DNA of 48,293 nucleotides from Burkholderiaceae bacterium (GCA_019234815.1 JAFALA010000018.1:1-48293); one strand, 5' to 3'. Shown: positions 21,465-32,414, counted from the first letter of the stretch. Notes: generated by a model from the sequence alone, not told the origin. Made by a program: numbers and translations.

Positions 21465-22772
21465 ATGAAAAACTATCAGCAACCTGATGCCCAAGGGCAT
21501 TTCGGTCCGGTCGACGGACCGCAGGGCCGTCAGCAATACGGCGGCCGCTTTGTGGCCGAGACCCTGGTCCACGCGCTCGACGAACTGAACGAGGCCTACG
21601 CGCACTATAGCCGCGACCCCGAGTTCATCCGCGAGTTCCAGCACGAGCTGGCGCATTTCGTCGGCCGTCCCAGCCCCATCTACCATGCCGACCGGCTCAG
21701 CCGTGAGCTCGGCGGCGCGCAGATCTACCTCAAGCGCGAGGATCTCAACCACACCGGCGCGCACAAGGTCAACAACACCATAGGCCAGGCCCTGCTGGCC
21801 AAGCGCATGGGCAAGAAGCGCGTGATCGCCGAGACCGGCGCCGGCCAGCACGGCGTGGCGACCGCCACCATCTGCGCCCGCTATGGCATGGAGTGCGTGG
21901 TCTATATGGGCTCGGAGGACGTCAAGCGCCAGAGCCCCAATGTCTACCGCATGAACCTGCTGGGCGCCCGCGTGGTGCCGGTGGAATCAGGCTCCAGGAC
22001 CTTGAAGGATGCGCTCAACGAGGCCATGCGCGACTGGGTCACGAACATCGAATCAACCTTCTACATCATCGGCACGGTCGCGGGCCCGCATCCGTATCCG
22101 ATGATGGTGCGCGACTTCCAGCGCGTGATCGGCGATGAATGCCTGGTGCAGATGCCGCCCCTGGCGGGCCGCCAGCCTGATGCCGTGATCGCATGCGTCG
22201 GCGGAGGTTCCAACGCGATTGGCATCTTCTACCCCTATATCCCGCATGAAGACGTGTGTCTGATCGGCGTCGAGGCGGCAGGGCTGGGCATGGCCAGCGG
22301 CAAGCACGCCGCCACGCTCAGCGCCGGCATTCCCGGCGTGCTGCACGGCAACCGGACCTATCTGCTGCAGGACGAGAACGGTCAGATCACCGAGACCCAT
22401 TCCATCTCGGCGGGCTTGGACTATCCGGGCGTGGGCCCCGAACACGCCTACCTGAAGGACATCGGCCGCGCCGAATACGTGGGCGTGACCGATGCCGAGG
22501 CGCTGGAGGCCTTCCACCGCCTGTGTCGCACCGAAGGCATCATCCCGGCACTGGAGTCCAGCCATGCCGTGGCGCATGCGATCAAGCTGGCGCCCGCCTT
22601 GCCGGCTGACAAGATCCTGCTGGTCAATCTGTCGGGTCGCGGCGACAAGGACATCGGCACGGTGGCCGATCTCTCGCACGCCGAGTTCTATTGCCGGCCC
22701 TCGTGCAAGGGTCAGGCGGTCAAGGGCGGCGACGTCCAGCCCGTGACCATGGTGAAGGGGGTGTCCGCATGA
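21465..22772 (+). CDS. trpB: Tryptophan synthase beta chain
   Basis: A 435-residue PLP enzyme condensing indole with serine. The PLP lysine is residue 101 in [20 protein letters not shown], and the phosphate-binding run [15 protein letters not shown] is intact. The beginning ([23 protein letters not shown]) is slightly longer than in E. coli. It is followed by trpA with a 4-base ATGA overlap, as expected for subunits of one complex. No tryptophan leader peptide or attenuator was seen upstream. Confidence 0.98.
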   Translation: MKNYQQPDAQGHFGPVDGPQGRQQYGGRFVAETLVHALDELNEAYAHYSRDPEFIREFQHELAHFVGRPSPIYHADRLSRELGGAQIYLKREDLNHTGAHKVNNTIGQALLAKRMGKKRVIAETGAGQHGVATATICARYGMECVVYMGSEDVKRQSPNVYRMNLLGARVVPVESGSRTLKDALNEAMRDWVTNIESTFYIIGTVAGPHPYPMMVRDFQRVIGDECLVQMPPLAGRQPDAVIACVGGGSNAIGIFYPYIPHEDVCLIGVEAAGLGMASGKHAATLSAGIPGVLHGNRTYLLQDENGQITETHSISAGLDYPGVGPEHAYLKDIGRAEYVGVTDAEALEAFHRLCRTEGIIPALESSHAVAHAIKLAPALPADKILLVNLSGRGDKDIGTVADLSHAEFYCRPSCKGQAVKGGDVQPVTMVKGVSA

Positions 22773-23569
22773 GCCGCATCCAGCACACCTTTGCACAGCT
22801 CGCCGCGCAAGGCCGCAAGGCGCTGATTCCCTATGTGACGGCTGGCGACCCGTATCCGGACCAGACCGTCGCGCTGATGCTGGCCATGGCCGATGCCGGT
22901 GCCGACGTGATCGAGCTCGGCGTGCCGTTCTCTGACCCCATGGCCGATGGTCCGGTGATCCAGAAGGCGGCGGAGCGGGCTCTGACCCATGGCGTCGGCC
23001 TGCGCCAAGTCCTGGCCTATGTGCGCGAGTTCCGTGCCGGCAATGCCGCAACGCCTGTGGTGCTGATGGGCTATGCCAACCCGGTCGAGCGTTACGGCAT
23101 AGACGCCTTCGTGCGCGACGCCAAGGCGGCGGGTGTCGATGGCGTGCTGATCGTCGACTATCCGCCTGAGGAATGCGAGGCATTTGCCGCCGCGCTGAAG
23201 GCGCAGGCGCTGGATCCCATCTTCCTGCTGGCCCCCACCTCCACGCCCGAACGCATGGCCCGCATCGGCAAGATCGCCAGCGGCTACGTCTACTACGTCT
23301 CGCTCAAGGGCGTGACGGGCGCTGGGCACCTGGACACCGAGGCCGTGGCCACGGCCGTGCCTCGCATCCGCGAGCATGTGAGCGTGCCGGTGGGCGTAGG
23401 CTTCGGGATTCGCGATGCCGGAACGGCCCAGGCTGTGGCCCGGGTTTCGGACGCGGTGGTGATCGGTTCAAGGCTGGTCCAGCTGCTGGAGGCAGAGTCG
23501 CGCGATAATGTCGCCGCCGCGGGTGCAAGCTTCATCCGCGAGATCAGGGCGGCGCTGGACGCGCTCTGA
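22769..23569 (+). CDS. trpA: Tryptophan synthase alpha chain
   Basis: A 266-residue TIM-barrel subunit releasing indole from indole-3-glycerol phosphate. The catalytic residues sit in [20 protein letters not shown] (Glu) and [11 protein letters not shown] (Asp); the flexible loop [12 protein letters not shown] and the phosphate loop [10 protein letters not shown] are intact. The start is fixed by the ATGA overlap with trpB. Nothing unusual. Confidence 0.98.
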   Translation: MSRIQHTFAQLAAQGRKALIPYVTAGDPYPDQTVALMLAMADAGADVIELGVPFSDPMADGPVIQKAAERALTHGVGLRQVLAYVREFRAGNAATPVVLMGYANPVERYGIDAFVRDAKAAGVDGVLIVDYPPEECEAFAAALKAQALDPIFLLAPTSTPERMARIGKIASGYVYYVSLKGVTGAGHLDTEAVATAVPRIREHVSVPVGVGFGIRDAGTAQAVARVSDAVVIGSRLVQLLEAESRDNVAAAGASFIREIRAALDAL

Positions 23570-23656
23570 GCTGCTGCCCGGCGACGCTGGTCCCGGATCG
23601 GCGTGCCGGACGGCTTGAGAATTTGATTTTGTTGAAAACTGCATAAGGAGTCTGCA

Positions 23657-24529
23657 ATGAGCTGGCTTGAGAAACTTCTGCCGCCCAAGATGCAGCAAGG
23701 CGACCCTGCGGATCGCCGCACGGTGCCTGAAGGCCTGTGGATCAAGTGCCCGTCCTGCGAGACGGTGCTCTACAAGACGGATCTGGAAAAGAACGTCAAC
23801 GTCTGCCCCAAGTGCAGCCATCACCATCGCATCGGCGCACGTGCGCGCTTGGACGCTTTCCTTGACGGCGAAGGCCGCTACGAGATCGGCCAGGAGGTGC
23901 TGCCGGTCGATGCGCTCAAGTTCAAGGACAGCAAGAAGTACCCCGACCGCCTCAAGGAGGCCATGGAATCGACCGGCGAGACCGACGCGCTGGTGGTGCT
24001 GGGCGGCGCGGTGATGAGCGTGCCGGTCGTGGTGGCCTGCTTCGAGTTCGACTTCATGGGCGGCTCCATGGGCTCCGTGGTCGGCGAGCGTTTCGCGCGC
24101 GGCGTCGAGACGGCCATCGAGCAGAAGACGCCTTTCATCTGCTTCACCGCCACCGGCGGCGCGCGCATGCAGGAAGGCCTGCTCAGCCTGATGCAGATGG
24201 CCAAGACCAATGCCGCGCTGACGCGCCTGGCCAAGGCCAAGCTGCCCTACATCAGCGTGCTGACCGATCCGACCATGGGCGGCGTGTCGGCCAGCTTTGC
24301 CTTCGTGGGCGACGTCGTGATTGCCGAGCCCAAGGCCCTGATCGGTTTTGCCGGTCCGCGCGTGATCGAGAACACGGTGCGCGAGAAACTGCCGCCCGGC
24401 TTCCAGCGCGCCGAGTTCCTGATGGAAAAGGGTGCCGTCGACATGATCGTCGATCGACGCGAGTTGCGCGAAACGATTGCGCGCCAGTTGGCCATGCTGC
24501 AGCGCCAAAGCTCTGACGCCGTGGCCTGA
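23657..24529 (+). CDS. accD: Acetyl-CoA carboxylase, carboxyltransferase beta subunit
   Basis: A 290-residue subunit for malonyl-CoA formation in fatty-acid synthesis, acting with AccA. The N-terminal zinc ribbon has cysteines at 31, 34, 50 and 53 (CPSC and CPKC). The carboxyltransferase core includes [37 protein letters not shown] and [19 protein letters not shown] precedes ATG 23657. It sits between trpA and folC, and a strong terminator follows its stop. Confidence 0.98.
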   Translation: MSWLEKLLPPKMQQGDPADRRTVPEGLWIKCPSCETVLYKTDLEKNVNVCPKCSHHHRIGARARLDAFLDGEGRYEIGQEVLPVDALKFKDSKKYPDRLKEAMESTGETDALVVLGGAVMSVPVVVACFEFDFMGGSMGSVVGERFARGVETAIEQKTPFICFTATGGARMQEGLLSLMQMAKTNAALTRLAKAKLPYISVLTDPTMGGVSASFAFVGDVVIAEPKALIGFAGPRVIENTVREKLPPGFQRAEFLMEKGAVDMIVDRRELRETIARQLAMLQRQSSDAVA

Positions 24530-24550
24530 TCTGCTGCGGAGATTCAAGGG

Positions 24551-24586
24551 GCGGCCAGACTCGCAAGGTCTGGCCGCGCTGTTTTC
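24551..24586 (+). terminator. Strong rho-independent terminator after accD
   Basis: GCGGCCAGAC-TCGCAAG-GTCTGGCCGC is a perfect 10-bp GC-rich stem with a 7-base loop, followed by GCTGTTTTCC. It separates the trp-accD transcript from folC, whose ATG is 24 bases further on, so folC needs its own promoter or read-through. Confidence 0.75.
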
Positions 24587-24609
24587 CGGTTCCAACCTTT
24601 TGAGCATCC

Positions 24610-25992
24610 ATGGACAAGGCTGAGGCGCAAGAGCGCCTGGATCAATGGCTCGCCCACTGCGAGCACCTGCATCCCAAGGAAATCGACATGACCCTGGCCC
24701 GCGTGGCTCGCCTGCGCGACGCCATGGGCCTGAAGTTCGAGGCGCCCGTGGTGATGGTGGCGGGCACCAACGGCAAGGGCTCGACCTGCGCGATGCTGGA
24801 AGCAATTGCGCTGCAGGCGGGGTATCGCGTCGGTCTGTACATCAAGCCGCATCTGCTGCATTTCCAGGAACGCTGCCGCGTCGGCGGCGAACCCGTGGAG
24901 GCGGCCTCGCTGCTATCGCATTTCGAAGCCGTGGAAGCGGCGCGCGGCGACATCGCGCTGACCTATTTCGAATTCACCACACTGGCGATCCTGAGCCGCT
25001 TGGCGGCCGAGCCGCTGGATCTGGTGATCCTGGAAGTCGGTTTGGGCGGCCGCCTGGATGCCGTCAATGCCATCGATGCCGATTGCAGCGTCATCACCAG
25101 CGTTGACCTCGATCACACGGAGTACCTGGGGCCGGACCGCGAATCGGTCGGGCGCGAGAAGGCCCACATCATGCGTGCCGGCCGGCCGGTGGTCGTCAGC
25201 GACCCGGTGCCGCCGACGTCGATCGCCGTTTATGCGGCCGAGATTGGCGCCGACCTGCGCCAACTGGGCCGCGACTTCAGCTACAACGGCGACCGCCAGC
25301 AGTGGCAGTGGGTGGGCCGCGCGCGCCGTTTCAGCGGGCTGGCCTATCCGGCGCTGCGCGGCGTCAACCAGTTGCTCAATGCCGCAGGCGTGCTGGCCGT
25401 GTTCGAGGCCCTGTATGAACGTCTGCCCATCAGCGCGCAGGCCGTGCGTACGGGCCTGGCCCTGGTGGAGTTGCCGGGCCGCTTCCAGGTGGTGCCGGGC
25501 CAGCCGGCGCTGGTGCTGGACGTGGCACACAATCCGCATGCGGTGGCGGCCTTGGCGCAAAACTTGGACCAGATGGGATTTTTCCCGCGCACGCATGCCG
25601 TGTTCGGTGCCATGGCCGACAAGGACGTGGCCCAGATCCTGGAACGCATGGCACCGCTGGTCGACGCCTGGCATTTCACGGACTTGCCGGTCGCGCGGGC
25701 GTCCACGGCGGTCGCTTTGGCGCAGCAGTTTGAGGCCATGCGCGCCCAGGGCCGCCTGAAATGTCCGGCCCAGGTGCTCGTCGCGCAGCATGCCGACCCG
25801 CTGGATGCGCTGACCGCAGCGGCTGCGCAGGCCGAGGCGGCTGATAGAATCGTGGTCTTTGGTTCCTTCTATACCGTGAGTGGCGTTATCCGCAAGGGCG
25901 TGCCGCGCCTGGTGGCGGGCAGGGAGGCTTCGGCGCAGGGCACGACGCAGGGCTCTGGGCCGGGGATTCTGTCGCCTGAGCGGGGACATTGA
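24610..25992 (+). CDS. folC: Bifunctional dihydrofolate synthase/folylpolyglutamate synthase
   Basis: A 460-residue ATP-dependent ligase adding glutamate to dihydropteroate and folates. The Mur-ligase-type P-loop VMVAGTNGKGSTCAMLEAIA, SVDLDHTEYLGPDRESVGRE and LVLDVAHNPHAVAAL are present. It is somewhat longer than E. coli FolC (422 residues), with a low-complexity Gly/Ser/Gln tail after the conserved C-terminus (FGSFYTVSGVI). It is followed by the SPOR protein gene after 82 bases. Confidence 0.96.
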   Translation: MDKAEAQERLDQWLAHCEHLHPKEIDMTLARVARLRDAMGLKFEAPVVMVAGTNGKGSTCAMLEAIALQAGYRVGLYIKPHLLHFQERCRVGGEPVEAASLLSHFEAVEAARGDIALTYFEFTTLAILSRLAAEPLDLVILEVGLGGRLDAVNAIDADCSVITSVDLDHTEYLGPDRESVGREKAHIMRAGRPVVVSDPVPPTSIAVYAAEIGADLRQLGRDFSYNGDRQQWQWVGRARRFSGLAYPALRGVNQLLNAAGVLAVFEALYERLPISAQAVRTGLALVELPGRFQVVPGQPALVLDVAHNPHAVAALAQNLDQMGFFPRTHAVFGAMADKDVAQILERMAPLVDAWHFTDLPVARASTAVALAQQFEAMRAQGRLKCPAQVLVAQHADPLDALTAAAAQAEAADRIVVFGSFYTVSGVIRKGVPRLVAGREASAQGTTQGSGPGILSPERGH

Positions 25993-26074
25993 GCAGCTTC
26001 TTCGCTCGCTGTTTCACGAACCAATCTTTCAATTTCGACTGCATCAACACAGGCACTGCGGGGCGTATCGCGAC

Positions 26075-26947
26075 ATGGGTTTGCTGTCCTTTTTCAAGCG
26101 GGGTACCGAAACATCAGCGGCCAAGCCGGTTTCGGCAGGGGTGGATGATGTACAGCAGCTTCGCTTGAGAGCCCGGCGCCGCCTGATGGGTGCTGCGGTG
26201 CTGGTGATTCTCGGCGTGATCGGCTTTCCGCTGGTGTTTGAAACCCAGCCGCGTCCGATTCCGGTCGATCTGCCGGTCGAGATCCCTCGCAAGGAAGGCG
26301 CGGCGCCTTTGACGGTTCCTACGGCCCCGGAAACGCCGGCGGCTGTTGTTGCACCAACGGTCGCGCCGGTCGCTGCTTCGGTTGTTGCCGCATCACAGAG
26401 CGCCGGCGCCGAACCCAAGTCCACGCAAGGCCAAGGCATCATCACCGAAGACCGCGATGGCAATCCTGTGCCGGCTTCGCCTGCACGGACCGCGGCCGAC
26501 GCCAATGCCACGAATGCCCCGCGCAAGAAGGCTGATACGGTTGTCGCCGCGAGCAAGCCGGCGCCCGCCGCGTCCAAGCTCGCGCAAAAGGTATCGGACA
26601 AGGCAACAGACAAGGCCTCAGAAAAATCCACCGCCAAGGCCAGTCCCAACGCGGCCGAGTCCGCTCGCGTGCAGGCCATGCTCGAAGGCAAGCCGGCAGC
26701 CCAGTCGGCTGCAGCGAATGGACGCGTCATCGTGCAGGTGGGCGCTTTTGCCGAGAACAAGTCGGCGCAGGAGGTGCGGGTCAAGATTGAACATCTGGGC
26801 CTCAAGACCTATACCCAGGCCGTCGAGACCGCGGACGGGCGGCGCATACGCGTGCGGGTCGGACCCTTCGCCAGCCGTGATGAAGCCGACAAGGCGGCCA
26901 CCAAGCTGCGCGCGGCCGGCCTGACGGCGGCTGTTCTGACGCTTTGA
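26075..26947 (+). CDS. SPOR-domain cell-division protein (DedD/FtsN-like)
   Basis: A 290-residue bitopic inner-membrane protein. A short cytoplasmic part (MGLLSFFKRGTETSAAKPVS), one membrane segment (RLMGAAVLVILGVIGFPLVF), a long Ala/Pro/Lys-rich periplasmic linker and a C-terminal SPOR domain of about 75 residues (GRVIVQVGAFAENKSAQEVR) that would bind denuded septal peptidoglycan. It occupies the dedD position of the folC-dedD-cvpA-purF cluster. The upstream in-frame ATG at 25880 lies inside folC; ATG 26075 gives the canonical N-terminus. Linker sequence is variable, so homology rests mainly on the two ends and context. Confidence 0.87.
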   Translation: MGLLSFFKRGTETSAAKPVSAGVDDVQQLRLRARRRLMGAAVLVILGVIGFPLVFETQPRPIPVDLPVEIPRKEGAAPLTVPTAPETPAAVVAPTVAPVAASVVAASQSAGAEPKSTQGQGIITEDRDGNPVPASPARTAADANATNAPRKKADTVVAASKPAPAASKLAQKVSDKATDKASEKSTAKASPNAAESARVQAMLEGKPAAQSAAANGRVIVQVGAFAENKSAQEVRVKIEHLGLKTYTQAVETADGRRIRVRVGPFASRDEADKAATKLRAAGLTAAVLTL

Positions 26948-26960
26948 AGCGCTGGGCGTA

Positions 26961-27449
26961 ATGGCTTGGGTCGATCTCTCCCTGCTGTTGATCTTGCTGC
27001 TGTCCTTGTTGCTGGGGCTGTGGCGTGGCCTGTTGTACGAGTTGCTCTCGCTGGCGGGCTGGCTGGTGGCCTGGCTGGGGGCGCGTTTTGTCGCGCCTTA
27101 CGTGCAGACCTGGCTGCCGGCCGACAAGCTAGGGCCTGCGCTGCTGCATGCCCTGGCGCTGGTGCTTTCATTCTTGTTGATCTTGCTGCTGTGGGGCATC
27201 TCTGCCAAGCTTTTGCGGGCGCTGCTGCGTGTCTCTCCCTTGAGCGTGCTGGACCGGGTGGGTGGGATCGTGTTCGGCGCGCTGCGCGGCGTGTTGCTGG
27301 GCCTGCTTTTGGTGCTGGTGCTTGGCATGACGCCGCTCGCCGAGTCTTCGGCCTGGACGCAGTCCGCGTTGGTGCCCGATCTGCAATGGGTCTTGCAGGG
27401 CCTGAGGCCTTGGATGCCTGCGGAAGTGGTGAAATTCATTCCGGCCTGA
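26961..27449 (+). CDS. cvpA: CvpA-family inner-membrane protein
   Basis: A 162-residue protein with four likely membrane segments (about residues 3-25, 27-48, 65-85 and 103-125), beginning MAWVDLSLLLILLLSLLLGL, with the CvpA-typical WRGLLYELLSLAGWLVAWLG. The family was named for colicin V export and later linked to envelope stress and bile resistance. It starts 13 bases after the SPOR gene and precedes purF by 60 bases, the usual arrangement. Confidence 0.93.
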   Translation: MAWVDLSLLLILLLSLLLGLWRGLLYELLSLAGWLVAWLGARFVAPYVQTWLPADKLGPALLHALALVLSFLLILLLWGISAKLLRALLRVSPLSVLDRVGGIVFGALRGVLLGLLLVLVLGMTPLAESSAWTQSALVPDLQWVLQGLRPWMPAEVVKFIPA

Positions 27450-27509
27450 TCGTCACAAGCGGTCAAGCCTTCGTTGTAAAAATCGTCTCGTCAAGACAAG
27501 GATTCAGGC

Positions 27510-29021
27510 ATGTGTGGCATCGTTGGAGTGATTTCCCAGGCGCCGGTCAATCAGCTCATTTATGACGCCTTGCTGCTGCTGCAACATCGCGGCCAGGATG
27601 CGGCCGGCATCGTGACCATGCAAGGCAACAAGTGCTTCATGCACAAGGCGCGCGGCATGGTACGCGACGTGTTCCGCACCCGCAACATGCGGGCCTTGCC
27701 GGGCAATGTGGGCCTGGGCCAGGTGCGCTATCCCACGGCGGGCAATGCCTACAGCGAGGAGGAGGCGCAGCCCTTCTACGTCAATGCGCCGTTCGGCATC
27801 GTGCTGGTGCACAACGGCAACCTGACGAATGCGATCGCCCTCAAGCACGAGCTGTTCGAGATCGACCGACGCCATATCAACACCGAGAGCGACTCCGAGG
27901 TCCTGCTCAACGTGCTGGCACATGAACTTGAACAGCAGGTGCGCAACCTGCCCTTGACGCCTGAGGCTGTGTTCAGCGCCGTGCGCAACGTCCACAGGCG
28001 CATCAAGGGGTCCTATGCGGTGATCTCGCTGATTGCGGGCCACGGGCTGCTGGCCTTCCGCGACCCCTATGGCATCCGGCCGCTGTGCTTCGGCCGAAAT
28101 GGCGAGGGCGAGTACATGGTCGCCAGCGAAAGCGTGGCGCTGGAGGGTACTGGCTACCAGTTCGTGCGCGACGTGGCGCCCGGCGAGGCCGTGTTCGTCG
28201 ACACCCAGGGCCGGCTGCACACGCTGCAATGCGCCGAGAACCCGCAGCTCCATCCCTGCATGTTCGAGTTCGTCTACCTGGCCCGACCCGATTCGGTGCT
28301 GGACGGCATCTCGGTCTACCAGGCGCGCCTGAACATGGGCGAGACCCTGGCGCAGCGGCTCATCTCCACCATGCCGCCCAGCGACATCGACGTGGTGATC
28401 CCGATTCCCGAGTCCAGCCGTCCCTCGGCCATGCAACTGGCCCACAAGATTGGCAAGCCTTACCGCGAAGGCTTCGTGAAGAACCGCTATGTGGGCCGGA
28501 CTTTCATCATGCCGGGGCAGGGCGTGCGCAAGAAGTCGGTGCGCCAAAAGCTCAATGCCATCGGCCTGGAGTTCAAGAACCGCAACGTGCTGCTGGTGGA
28601 CGATTCCATCGTGCGCGGCACCACGTCCAAGGAAATCGTGCAGATGGCGCGCGAAGCCGGGGCGCGCAAGGTCTACATGGCGTCGGCCGCGCCGCCGGTG
28701 CGCTTCCCCAATGTCTACGGCATCGACATGCCGACCAAGGAAGAGCTGGTCGCGCACAACCGCAGCATCGAGGAGATTCGCCAGTTCATCGGCGCCGACG
28801 CGCTGATCTACCAGGACGTCGACGCGATGAAGCGCGTGGTCGCGGCCTTGCGTCCCGGCCTGGCCGGCTTCGAAGCCTCGTGTTTCGACGGCCACTACAT
28901 CACCGGCGACGTCAGCGTGGAAGATTTCGCCAGCATAAAAGCGCAGCGCAGTGCCCAAGGCGACGAGGAAGACGGCCCCGCGCGCACGCGCCTGGCCTTG
29001 CAAGGTGGACAGGAGCAATGA
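27510..29021 (+). CDS. purF: Amidophosphoribosyltransferase
   Basis: A 503-residue enzyme for the first committed step of purine synthesis. The N-terminal glutamine amidotransferase nucleophile is Cys2 (MCGIVGVI), with no propeptide, as in E. coli. The phosphoribosyltransferase half carries the PRPP loop [39 protein letters not shown] and NGNLTN line the glutamine site. The metZ start follows after a single base, so the two are translationally coupled. Confidence 0.98.
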   Translation: MCGIVGVISQAPVNQLIYDALLLLQHRGQDAAGIVTMQGNKCFMHKARGMVRDVFRTRNMRALPGNVGLGQVRYPTAGNAYSEEEAQPFYVNAPFGIVLVHNGNLTNAIALKHELFEIDRRHINTESDSEVLLNVLAHELEQQVRNLPLTPEAVFSAVRNVHRRIKGSYAVISLIAGHGLLAFRDPYGIRPLCFGRNGEGEYMVASESVALEGTGYQFVRDVAPGEAVFVDTQGRLHTLQCAENPQLHPCMFEFVYLARPDSVLDGISVYQARLNMGETLAQRLISTMPPSDIDVVIPIPESSRPSAMQLAHKIGKPYREGFVKNRYVGRTFIMPGQGVRKKSVRQKLNAIGLEFKNRNVLLVDDSIVRGTTSKEIVQMAREAGARKVYMASAAPPVRFPNVYGIDMPTKEELVAHNRSIEEIRQFIGADALIYQDVDAMKRVVAALRPGLAGFEASCFDGHYITGDVSVEDFASIKAQRSAQGDEEDGPARTRLALQGGQEQ

Positions 29022-29022
29022 A

Positions 29023-30264
29023 TTGAGTGGCTCCAGAGATTCATTGCCCGAGGGTCTGCGCCCCGAGACGCTGGCGATACGCACGGCGCTGCCGCCCAGC
29101 CAGTATGGCGAGAATTCAGAGGCCCTGTTCCTGACCAGCGGCTACGTACAGCCGGACTCGGAAACCTCGGCGCGCCGCTTTGCGGCCTCTGAAGACTTCA
29201 CCTATTCGCGCACCAGCAATCCCACGGTGCGCAGCCTGGAGGCGCGCCTGGCGGCCATGGAGGGCACGGAAGGCTGCATCGCCACCAGCACTGGCATGGG
29301 CGCGATCCTGCTGCTCATCATGGGCGTGCTCAAGGCCGGCGACCATGTGATCTGCTCGCGCTCGGTGTTCGGGTCGACGATCAACCTCTTCGCCAAGGAG
29401 TTCGGCAAATTCGGCGTCGAGACCACGTTTGTCTCGCAGACCGACCTGGATGAATGGCGTGCTGCGGTCAAGCCCGCGACCAGGCTGCTGTTTGCCGAAA
29501 CGCCGACCAACCCGCTCACCGAGATTTGCGACATCCGCGCGCTGGCCGATCTGGCGCACGCGGCCGGCGCCTTGCTGGTGGTCGACAACAGCTTTTGCTC
29601 GCCCGCCCTGCAACAACCGGCGAGCCTGGGCGCCGACCTGGTCATGCACTCCGGCACCAAATACCTGGACGGGCAGGGCCGTGTGATGGCCGGCGCCCTG
29701 TGCGGCCCCAACAGCCTGATCAAGGACGTCTTTGCGCCGGTGATCCGCACTGCCGGCATGACCCTGTCGCCCTTCAATGCCTGGGTCGTACTCAAGGGCC
29801 TGGAGACGCTGGGACTGCGCATGAAAGCCCACAGCGAGAACGCGTTGGCGGTGGCGCGCTGGCTGGAGGCCCGGTCCGAGGTGGCGCGGGTCTACTATCC
29901 GGGTCTTGCTTCGCATCCGCAGCATGAGTTGGCCATGCGCCAGCAACTCGGCGGGCAGGGCGGTGCGGTGGTGGCGTTCGAACTGCACGGCCAGCATGGC
30001 GACACCAGTCCCGAAGCTGCGCGCGCCGCGGCCTTCCACGTGATCGATAGCACGCGCGTGCTGAGCGTGGCGACGAACCTGGGCGACACCAAGTCCATCA
30101 TCACCCATCCCGCGACCACCTCGCACGGACGTCTGAGCGAAGCGCAGCGACAGGCCGCCGGCATCAGCCAGGGCCTGGTCCGGCTGGCCGTCGGCCTGGA
30201 GCATGTGGATGACATCACCGACGATCTGTTGCGCGGCCTTTCCACTTTGAATACTTTGAAATGA
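29023..30264 (+). CDS. metZ: O-succinylhomoserine sulfhydrylase
   Basis: A 413-residue PLP enzyme of the Cys/Met-metabolism family that makes homocysteine directly from O-succinylhomoserine and sulfide. The PLP lysine is residue 213 ([11 protein letters not shown]). [30 protein letters not shown] and [16 protein letters not shown] are typical. The start appears to be TTG 29023: AGGAG lies 7 bases upstream, inside the end of purF, and the nearest in-frame ATG (28951) would overlap purF by 71 bases. Substrate choice over cystathionine synthases is inferred from family resemblance and from the usual purF-metZ linkage in Burkholderiales and Pseudomonas. Confidence 0.93.
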   Translation: MSGSRDSLPEGLRPETLAIRTALPPSQYGENSEALFLTSGYVQPDSETSARRFAASEDFTYSRTSNPTVRSLEARLAAMEGTEGCIATSTGMGAILLLIMGVLKAGDHVICSRSVFGSTINLFAKEFGKFGVETTFVSQTDLDEWRAAVKPATRLLFAETPTNPLTEICDIRALADLAHAAGALLVVDNSFCSPALQQPASLGADLVMHSGTKYLDGQGRVMAGALCGPNSLIKDVFAPVIRTAGMTLSPFNAWVVLKGLETLGLRMKAHSENALAVARWLEARSEVARVYYPGLASHPQHELAMRQQLGGQGGAVVAFELHGQHGDTSPEAARAAAFHVIDSTRVLSVATNLGDTKSIITHPATTSHGRLSEAQRQAAGISQGLVRLAVGLEHVDDITDDLLRGLSTLNTLK

Positions 30265-31664
30265 GCTCCATCTCGACCCCCGTGCGCACCCGCATTGCGC
30301 CTTCTCCGACCGGCTTCCTGCATCTGGGCACTGCTCGCACGGCGCTGTATTCATGGGCCTATGCACGCCACTTCGGCGGCGAATTCGTACTGCGCATCGA
30401 AGACACCGACGTCGCACGTTCGACGCAAGATTCGGTCGAACAGATCCTGCAATCGATGCGCTGGCTGGGGCTGGATGCCGACGAGGGCCCGATCTACCAG
30501 ATGGAGCGCCTGGAGCGTTACCAAGTCGTCGTTGCGCAACTGATCCGCGAGGGCAAGGCCTACCACTGCTATGCCACGCCCGAAGAGCTCGATGCCATGC
30601 GCGAGGCGCAACGTGCGCGCGGCGAGAAGACCGGCTATGACGGACGCTGGCGCCCCGAGCCCGGCAAGGTGTTGCCGGCGGTGCCAGAAGGCGTCAAGCC
30701 GGTGGTGCGCTTCAGGAATCCGCTCGACGGGGAGGTGACCTGGAACGATCTGGTCAAGGGACCGATCACCATCAACAACCGCGAGATCGACGACCTCATC
30801 ATCATGCGGACCGACGGCGTGCCGACCTACAACTTCGCCGTGGTGGTCGATGACTGGGACATGCGCATCTCCCACGTGTTCCGTGGCGACGAGCATGTCA
30901 ACAACACGCCCTGGCAGATCAATATCTTCAACGCGCTGGGCGCGCCGCTGCCGCAGTTCGGCCATGTGCCGGTGATCCTGGGCGACGACGGCCTCAAGTT
31001 GTCCAAGCGCCGCGGTGCAGTCAGCGTCACGGCCTATGAAGACGGCGGCTACCTGCCCGAGGCCATGCTGAACTACCTGGCACGCCTGGGCTGGAGCCAT
31101 GGCGACGAGGAGCTGTTCACGCGCGAGCAACTGGTGTCGTGGTTCGACGGCACGCACCTGTCCAAGAGCCCGGCGCAATGGGATGCCGCCAAGCTCGAAT
31201 GGGTCAACGGTCAATACATGAAGCAGGCCGACGACGCCAGACTGGCTGGCCTGGTGGCCGCACAGTTGGGGAAGCGCGGCTTGAGTGTGTCTTCGCGAGA
31301 CAAGCTGCAAGCCATGTGCGCTCTGTTCAAGGACCGTTGCGCGACCACCGTGGTGCTGGCCGATTGGCTCGCCATTTTCGTGGCTGATGTCGCGCCATTG
31401 GCGGAAGATCTCACCACCCATGTGACGGAGGCCGTCAAGCCAGCCCTTGCTGCCTTGGCCGACAAGTTCGCTGGCATCGACTGGAACAAGACCGCGATCC
31501 AGGCGGCCATCAAGGAAACCATCGCCGCGCATGGACTGAAGATGCCGCAATTGGCCATTCCCGCGCGCGTGCTGGTGTGCGGCCGTGCGCAGACACCGTC
31601 GGTCGACGCGGTGTTGGAGTTGTTCGATAAAGAAATTGTCATCAAACGCTTGCGGAGCGCTTGA
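30261..31664 (+). CDS. gltX: Glutamyl-tRNA synthetase
   Basis: A 467-residue class I aminoacyl-tRNA synthetase. The HIGH-type motif appears as [14 protein letters not shown] near residues 15-28 and the KMSKS-type loop as [12 protein letters not shown] near residue 240; the GluRS-specific EDTDVARS and [14 protein letters not shown] are present. ATG 30261 overlaps the metZ stop by four bases. The gene ends inside the promoter of a tRNA cluster that contains two copies of tRNA-Glu, the enzyme's own substrate. Confidence 0.98.
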   Translation: MSSISTPVRTRIAPSPTGFLHLGTARTALYSWAYARHFGGEFVLRIEDTDVARSTQDSVEQILQSMRWLGLDADEGPIYQMERLERYQVVVAQLIREGKAYHCYATPEELDAMREAQRARGEKTGYDGRWRPEPGKVLPAVPEGVKPVVRFRNPLDGEVTWNDLVKGPITINNREIDDLIIMRTDGVPTYNFAVVVDDWDMRISHVFRGDEHVNNTPWQINIFNALGAPLPQFGHVPVILGDDGLKLSKRRGAVSVTAYEDGGYLPEAMLNYLARLGWSHGDEELFTREQLVSWFDGTHLSKSPAQWDAAKLEWVNGQYMKQADDARLAGLVAAQLGKRGLSVSSRDKLQAMCALFKDRCATTVVLADWLAIFVADVAPLAEDLTTHVTEAVKPALAALADKFAGIDWNKTAIQAAIKETIAAHGLKMPQLAIPARVLVCGRAQTPSVDAVLELFDKEIVIKRLRSA

Positions 31665-31680
31665 AATTCAGTCTATAATC
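31651..31680 (+). promoter_or_regulatory. Probable promoter of the tRNA cluster
   Basis: TATAAT at 31675-31680 is a perfect -10. TTGCGG at 31651-31656, 18 bases upstream, is the best -35 and lies within the end of gltX. The first tRNA begins 72 bases after the -10, leaving a leader of about 65 bases. Strength is inferred from the consensus. Confidence 0.6.
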
Positions 31681-31752
31681 TTTTTCTCGCTTGAACAGCG
31701 CGACTCAAATGAGGTGTAGCTTTCCCAGAAGTTGGTGGGGTTGCATTTGAAT

Positions 31753-31828
<76 letters not shown>

Positions 31829-31893
31829 AAATTGGGTAGATACTGCGGTAGATATTCATTTTTTGTGGCGCGCAGTTCAAGGAAGAAGGTTTA

Positions 31894-31969
31894 GTCCCCT
31901 TCGTCTAGAGGCCTAGGACACGACCCTTTCACGGTTGTAACAGGGGTTCGAATCCCCTAGGGGACGCCA
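31894..31969 (+). tRNA. tRNA-Glu (TTC), copy 1
   Basis: A 76-base tRNA with encoded CCA. Anticodon stem CGACC/GGTTG with loop CTTTCAC (anticodon TTC), acceptor GTCCCCT/AGGGGAC and T loop GTTCGAATC. It is identical to the copy at 32319 and is preceded by the same 18-base or so sequence (GTTCAAGGAAGAAGGTT) in both units. Confidence 0.97.
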
Positions 31970-31972
31970 AGT

Positions 31973-32001
31973 TTGACAAGGCTTGATGATTCACTTGATA
32001 A
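31973..32001 (+). promoter_or_regulatory. Possible internal promoter before tRNA-Asp copy 1
   Basis: TTGACA (31973-31978), a perfect -35, is followed after 17 bases by TGATAA (31996-32001), a weak -10. It begins 3 bases after tRNA-Glu copy 1. The second unit lacks it (AGTTTTAAAAAACTTG instead). It may be fortuitous. Confidence 0.35.
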
Positions 32002-32029
32002 AAATTCAAGCGAATCAAAAATCTTGTTA

Positions 32030-32059
32030 AATACTGAAGTAGAATACTAATTCAGTATT
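32030..32059 (+). repeat. AT-rich hairpin directly before tRNA-Asp copy 1
   Basis: AATACTGAA (32030-32038) and TTCAGTATT (32051-32059) form a perfect 9-bp stem with a 12-base loop, ending one base before the tRNA. A hairpin of different sequence sits at the same place before copy 2. Confidence 0.6.
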
Positions 32060-32060
32060 A

Positions 32061-32137
32061 GGAGTGGTAGTTCAGTTGGTTAGAATACCGGCCTGTCACG
32101 CCGGGGGTCGCGGGTTCGAGTCCCGTCCACTCCGCCA
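32061..32137 (+). tRNA. tRNA-Asp (GTC), copy 1
   Basis: A 77-base tRNA with encoded CCA. Acceptor GGAGTGG/CCACTCC, anticodon loop CTGTCAC (GTC) closed by CCGGC/GCCGG, T loop GTTCGAGTC and discriminator G as expected for Asp. Identical to the copy at 32444. Confidence 0.97.
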
Positions 32138-32189
32138 ACAATTTGTAATTGCTTTGAACAGTGCTGTTCTCGCAATGCGCAGGCATTTC

Positions 32190-32265
<76 letters not shown>

Positions 32266-32318
32266 AAATAACAGGTTTGCTTGTGTTTTGGGGTGCATTG
32301 TTCAAGGAAGAAGGTTCA

Positions 32319-32394
32319 GTCCCCTTCGTCTAGAGGCCTAGGACACGACCCTTTCACGGTTGTAACAGGGGTTCGAATCCCCTAGGGGACGCCA
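32319..32394 (+). tRNA. tRNA-Glu (TTC), copy 2
   Basis: Identical to the copy at 31894. The shared leader GTTCAAGGAAGAAGGTT just upstream differs from that of copy 1 only at the base before the final CA/TA, showing that the duplicated unit includes spacer DNA. Confidence 0.97.
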
Positions 32395-32414
32395 AGTTTT
32401 AAAAAACTTGATTG

